A stretch of DNA of 64,000 bases from Moringa oleifera (taxonomy: Eukaryota > Streptophyta > Magnoliopsida > Brassicales > Moringaceae). Below, piece after piece: positions 61,577 to 64,000 of this stretch. The number at the start of each line of letters is the position of its first letter. Positions within the stretch are counted from its first letter, which is position 1. Both the position numbers and the translations under genes were made by a program. The stretch is from positions 1,178,001 to 1,242,000 of the forward strand of contig JAJFZO010000396.1 in the NCBI GenBank assembly GCA_021397835.1, given 5' to 3'. The notes beneath the pieces were generated by a model. The model had not been told where the DNA came from and searched no databases. It saw nothing but the letters and a program-made list of their open reading frames with translations.

Positions 61577-62149
61577 AGGGAGAAAAGAAGAAGAAAAAGC
61601 TAAAAAAATATCTTTTGGAATGTATTATCATTATTACATTTTGATCCAAGAACGAAATAATGTGAACTAGAGGTTGAAAAAATCATTTATTTACCAAAGA
61701 TAGCCAATCAATTGCCTTAAGCATTTAATAATCTAAATAAAGTGACAAAATCACATATTCCAGCTATAATACTCCAACATGAATTGATGTCCTTATAGTA
61801 CCAATCACCATAAATGAATCTCACCCTTGTTTGAAAAGAGGCAAATCAATTGGTTTAAAAGGTAAAAATCCTCGAAAGAGGACGAGTTATTGATCAAAAC
61901 ATTCCAATTGAAGAAAAAGGTATATTAGATAAGTTATAAACAATCGTAAAACCCAAAAAGAGGTTCAACTACCTAATCATGATGAAAATACTAAGGTCTC
62001 AATAAATTATACCAATACTAGAAAAAAAAAAAAAGATGGAATAAAAAAGACATGATTGTCGCCAACATTTTTGCATATATTGTAGCACTAGATTTTATAA
62101 CAAAAGATGAAGATCTTGAACTAAAGACTATTAAAGAATCAATGTAGAC

Positions 62150-63684
62150 ATGACTAGTTAAAATGGAACAACGCAATTCAAACTGAGTTAGACTCACTTG
62201 CGAAACGTGAAGTATTGGACCAATAGGTATAAAATCAATGGGGTACAAATGGAACTTCGTGCAAAAGCGAAATGAGAAAAAATGAGATTATGAGAATAAA
62301 ACATGACTTGTTGAACATGATTTTTAATAAAGACTTGGAATTGATTATAAAGAGACATTCTTGTGTGTTGGATGCAATTACACTAAGATTTCTTATTAGG
62401 CTATCAGTTTGTGAAAATTTAAAAATACGTCTTATGGATGTGGTTATAGCCTATTTATATGATTCACTTGATAGTAATATTTATATGAAAATCCCTGAAG
62501 GATTTAAAATGGTTGAAGAATGTAATTCAAGTTCTTGAAAAATGTATTCCATTAAACTACGAAAGTCTTTATACGATTAAAATAATCTAGACGCATATGG
62601 TATAATCGTCTTAGTGATTATTTATTAAAGGAATGATAGAAGAATGATCCTATTTATTCATGCCTTTTTATAAGAAGTCTAATTCTGGGTTTGCTATAAT
62701 TGTAGTATATTTTGATGACATAAATATTATGGGTACCATTGATGAACTCCCTAAGATAGTAAATTATTTAAAACAAGAATTTGAGATGAAAGACTTAAGG
62801 AAGACAAATTTTTTTCTTGATTTACAAATTAAGCATCTAGTAAATGAAATTCTCATTCATTAATCTAATTACACAGAAAAGGTCTTAAAGCGATTCTATA
62901 TAGATAAAACAGATCCATTAAGTAGTTCAATGGTTGTTAGATCACTCGATGTAAAAAAAGATCCTTTTAAACCTCAAGAAAATAATGAAGAAATGCTAAG
63001 TTTTTAAGTACCATATCTTAGTGCAATCGATGCATTAATGTATGTTACAAATAATACACGACTCCATATAGCTTTTTCAGTAAATTTATTAGCAAGATAC
63101 AGTTCTTTTCTAACACGAAGACATTGAAATAAAATCAAACACATACTTCTTTACCTTTGAGGAATAATTAACATAAGGTTATTTTGTTCTAACAAATCAG
63201 TGGCATAATTAACAAGTTCTGCAGATGCAGTATATTTATTTGATCCACACAAGGATCGATCTCAAACAAGTTATTTATTCATTTGCAATGGTATTGCTAT
63301 ATCATGTCGTTCAACAAACTAGCAGCCACTTCTTCAAACCATGCTGAGATTCTTGTAATTTATAAAGCAAGTCGAAAATGTGCGTGGTTGAGATCAATGA
63401 TTCAACATATACATAAGATATGTGATTTATTAAAAATCAACATCAATCCTATAATATTATATGAAGATAATGATGCATGTGTAGCTAAATTAAAAGGATG
63501 ATAAATTAAAGGAGATAGAATAAAACATATCTTGCCAAAATTGTTTTTTACTCATGATCTTCAAAGGTATAGTGACATTAATATGCAACAGATTCTTTCC
63601 AATAATAATTTGACAAATTTTTTTACTAAAGCATTATCGACTTCAAGGTTTGAAAATTTGAGTTATGGTACATGTATTCGTTGA
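62150..63684 (+). pseudogene. copia reverse transcriptase and RNase H remnant
   Basis: RT blocks include RLMDVVIAYLYDSLDSNIYM at 62430-62490 and VVYFDDINIMG at about 62704-62735, where the usual YVDD reads YFDD-like here. RNase H blocks include ATSSNHAEIL near 63330, ILYEDNDACVAKLKG near 63460 and TNFFTKALSTSRFE near 63615. The region is broken by many stops. Confidence 0.87.
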
Positions 63685-63932
63685 AATAAAGCTCTTATAT
63701 AATGATAAGGGGGACTTAATGTGCACTATACTCTTTTTTTCTTTGCCATGGTTTGTCTCACTGAAATTTTTTAATGAGGCAGATTGTCAATGCGTATTTA
63801 CCCAAGAATGATATACTCTTTCACTAAATTTTTTTTCCACGAAGTTTTTCTTCTAAATAAAGGTTTTAATGAGACACATTTTTTATATATGGACATCAAA
63901 GGAAAAATACTATAAATATAATAATCAATTTA

Positions 63933-64000
63933 TGAATATCCATTCATCTCCTTCATTATGAAGTGAAACCCTTTGGTGTACCAACTTTTGGTATTTGTAA
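63933..64000 (+). repeat. 3' LTR of the copia element (partial)
   Basis: Matches the start of the 5' LTR, including GTACCAACTTTTGG. It continues beyond the right edge. A purine run AAGGGGGACTT at 63707-63717, about 215 bp upstream, and AAAGGAAAAATA just before the LTR are candidate polypurine tracts. Confidence 0.78.

Larger units (their letters stand above)
57713..64000 (+). mobile_element. Ty1/copia LTR retrotransposon, degenerate, 3' LTR cut by window edge
   Basis: Related LTR sequence starts at 57713 and at 63933 in direct orientation (TGAATGTCCATTCATCTCC versus TGAATATCCATTCATCTCC). Between them lie gag, protease, integrase, reverse transcriptase and RNase H in copia order (integrase before RT), all on the plus strand. 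Every open region is broken by stops and frameshifts, and the LTRs differ at roughly one base in seven over the visible 65 bases, so it is an old, dead copy. Full length would be about 6.5 kb. The target duplication is outside the window. Confidence 0.92.

Overview
This is nuclear DNA from a flowering plant. It has spliced genes with GT-AG introns, a plant F-box/kelch gene, a trihelix transcription factor, L1-type LINEs, a CACTA transposon, a Ty1/copia retrotransposon and very AT-rich spacers. The species cannot be fixed from the sequence. No bacterial operon, CRISPR array, rRNA or convincing tRNA gene was seen. Layout, left to right. (1) 1-12,045, minus strand: the 5' two thirds of a RECQ-type DNA helicase gene closely resembling Arabidopsis RECQL2. 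Nine coding exons (369 codons) were placed with matching phases, and the gene runs off the left edge. Introns 4 and 8 each hold a same-strand LINE remnant, and intron 7 holds a tandem duplication of about 520 bp. Its promoter has four TGGGCY 'site II' motifs. (2) 12.3-37 kb: a gene-poor, AT-rich tract. It contains a complete 4,957-bp CACTA element (matching TIRs, TGT target duplication) that appears nested in an older LTR-like sequence, several diverged local duplications, and an orphan CT-rich promoter-like island at 34.3-34.6 kb. (3) 37,179-38,342, plus strand: an intronless F-box/kelch gene of the SKIP25/KUF1 type, with a short upstream ORF. (4) 40,605-43,488, minus strand: a three-exon ankyrin-repeat gene of the phytochrome-interacting PIA1/PIA2 type, followed downstream by a 69-bp minisatellite. 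(5) 47,824-50,307, plus strand: a two-exon trihelix (GT) transcription factor whose single intron appears to be GC-AG. (6) 50.3-57.7 kb: AT-rich spacer with a decayed CACTA TNP2 transposase and a long TAA microsatellite. (7) 57,713-64,000, plus strand: a Ty1/copia element with its 5' LTR and decayed gag, protease, integrase, RT and RNase H; its 3' LTR is cut by the right edge. The four host genes do not form a pathway. RECQL2 acts in DNA repair, KUF1 in karrikin/KL signalling, PIA-type proteins bind phytochrome, and trihelix factors regulate transcription. From memory, RECQL2 and SKIP25/KUF1 are adjacent in Arabidopsis (At1g31360 and At1g31350), so their neighbourhood here looks like conserved microsynteny stretched by about 25 kb of repeats. 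I found no clearly new biological system. The most unusual structures are the nested CACTA carrying four tandem copies of an RNase H-like fragment, the GC-AG intron, and the multiple-of-three minisatellite with an open reading frame.
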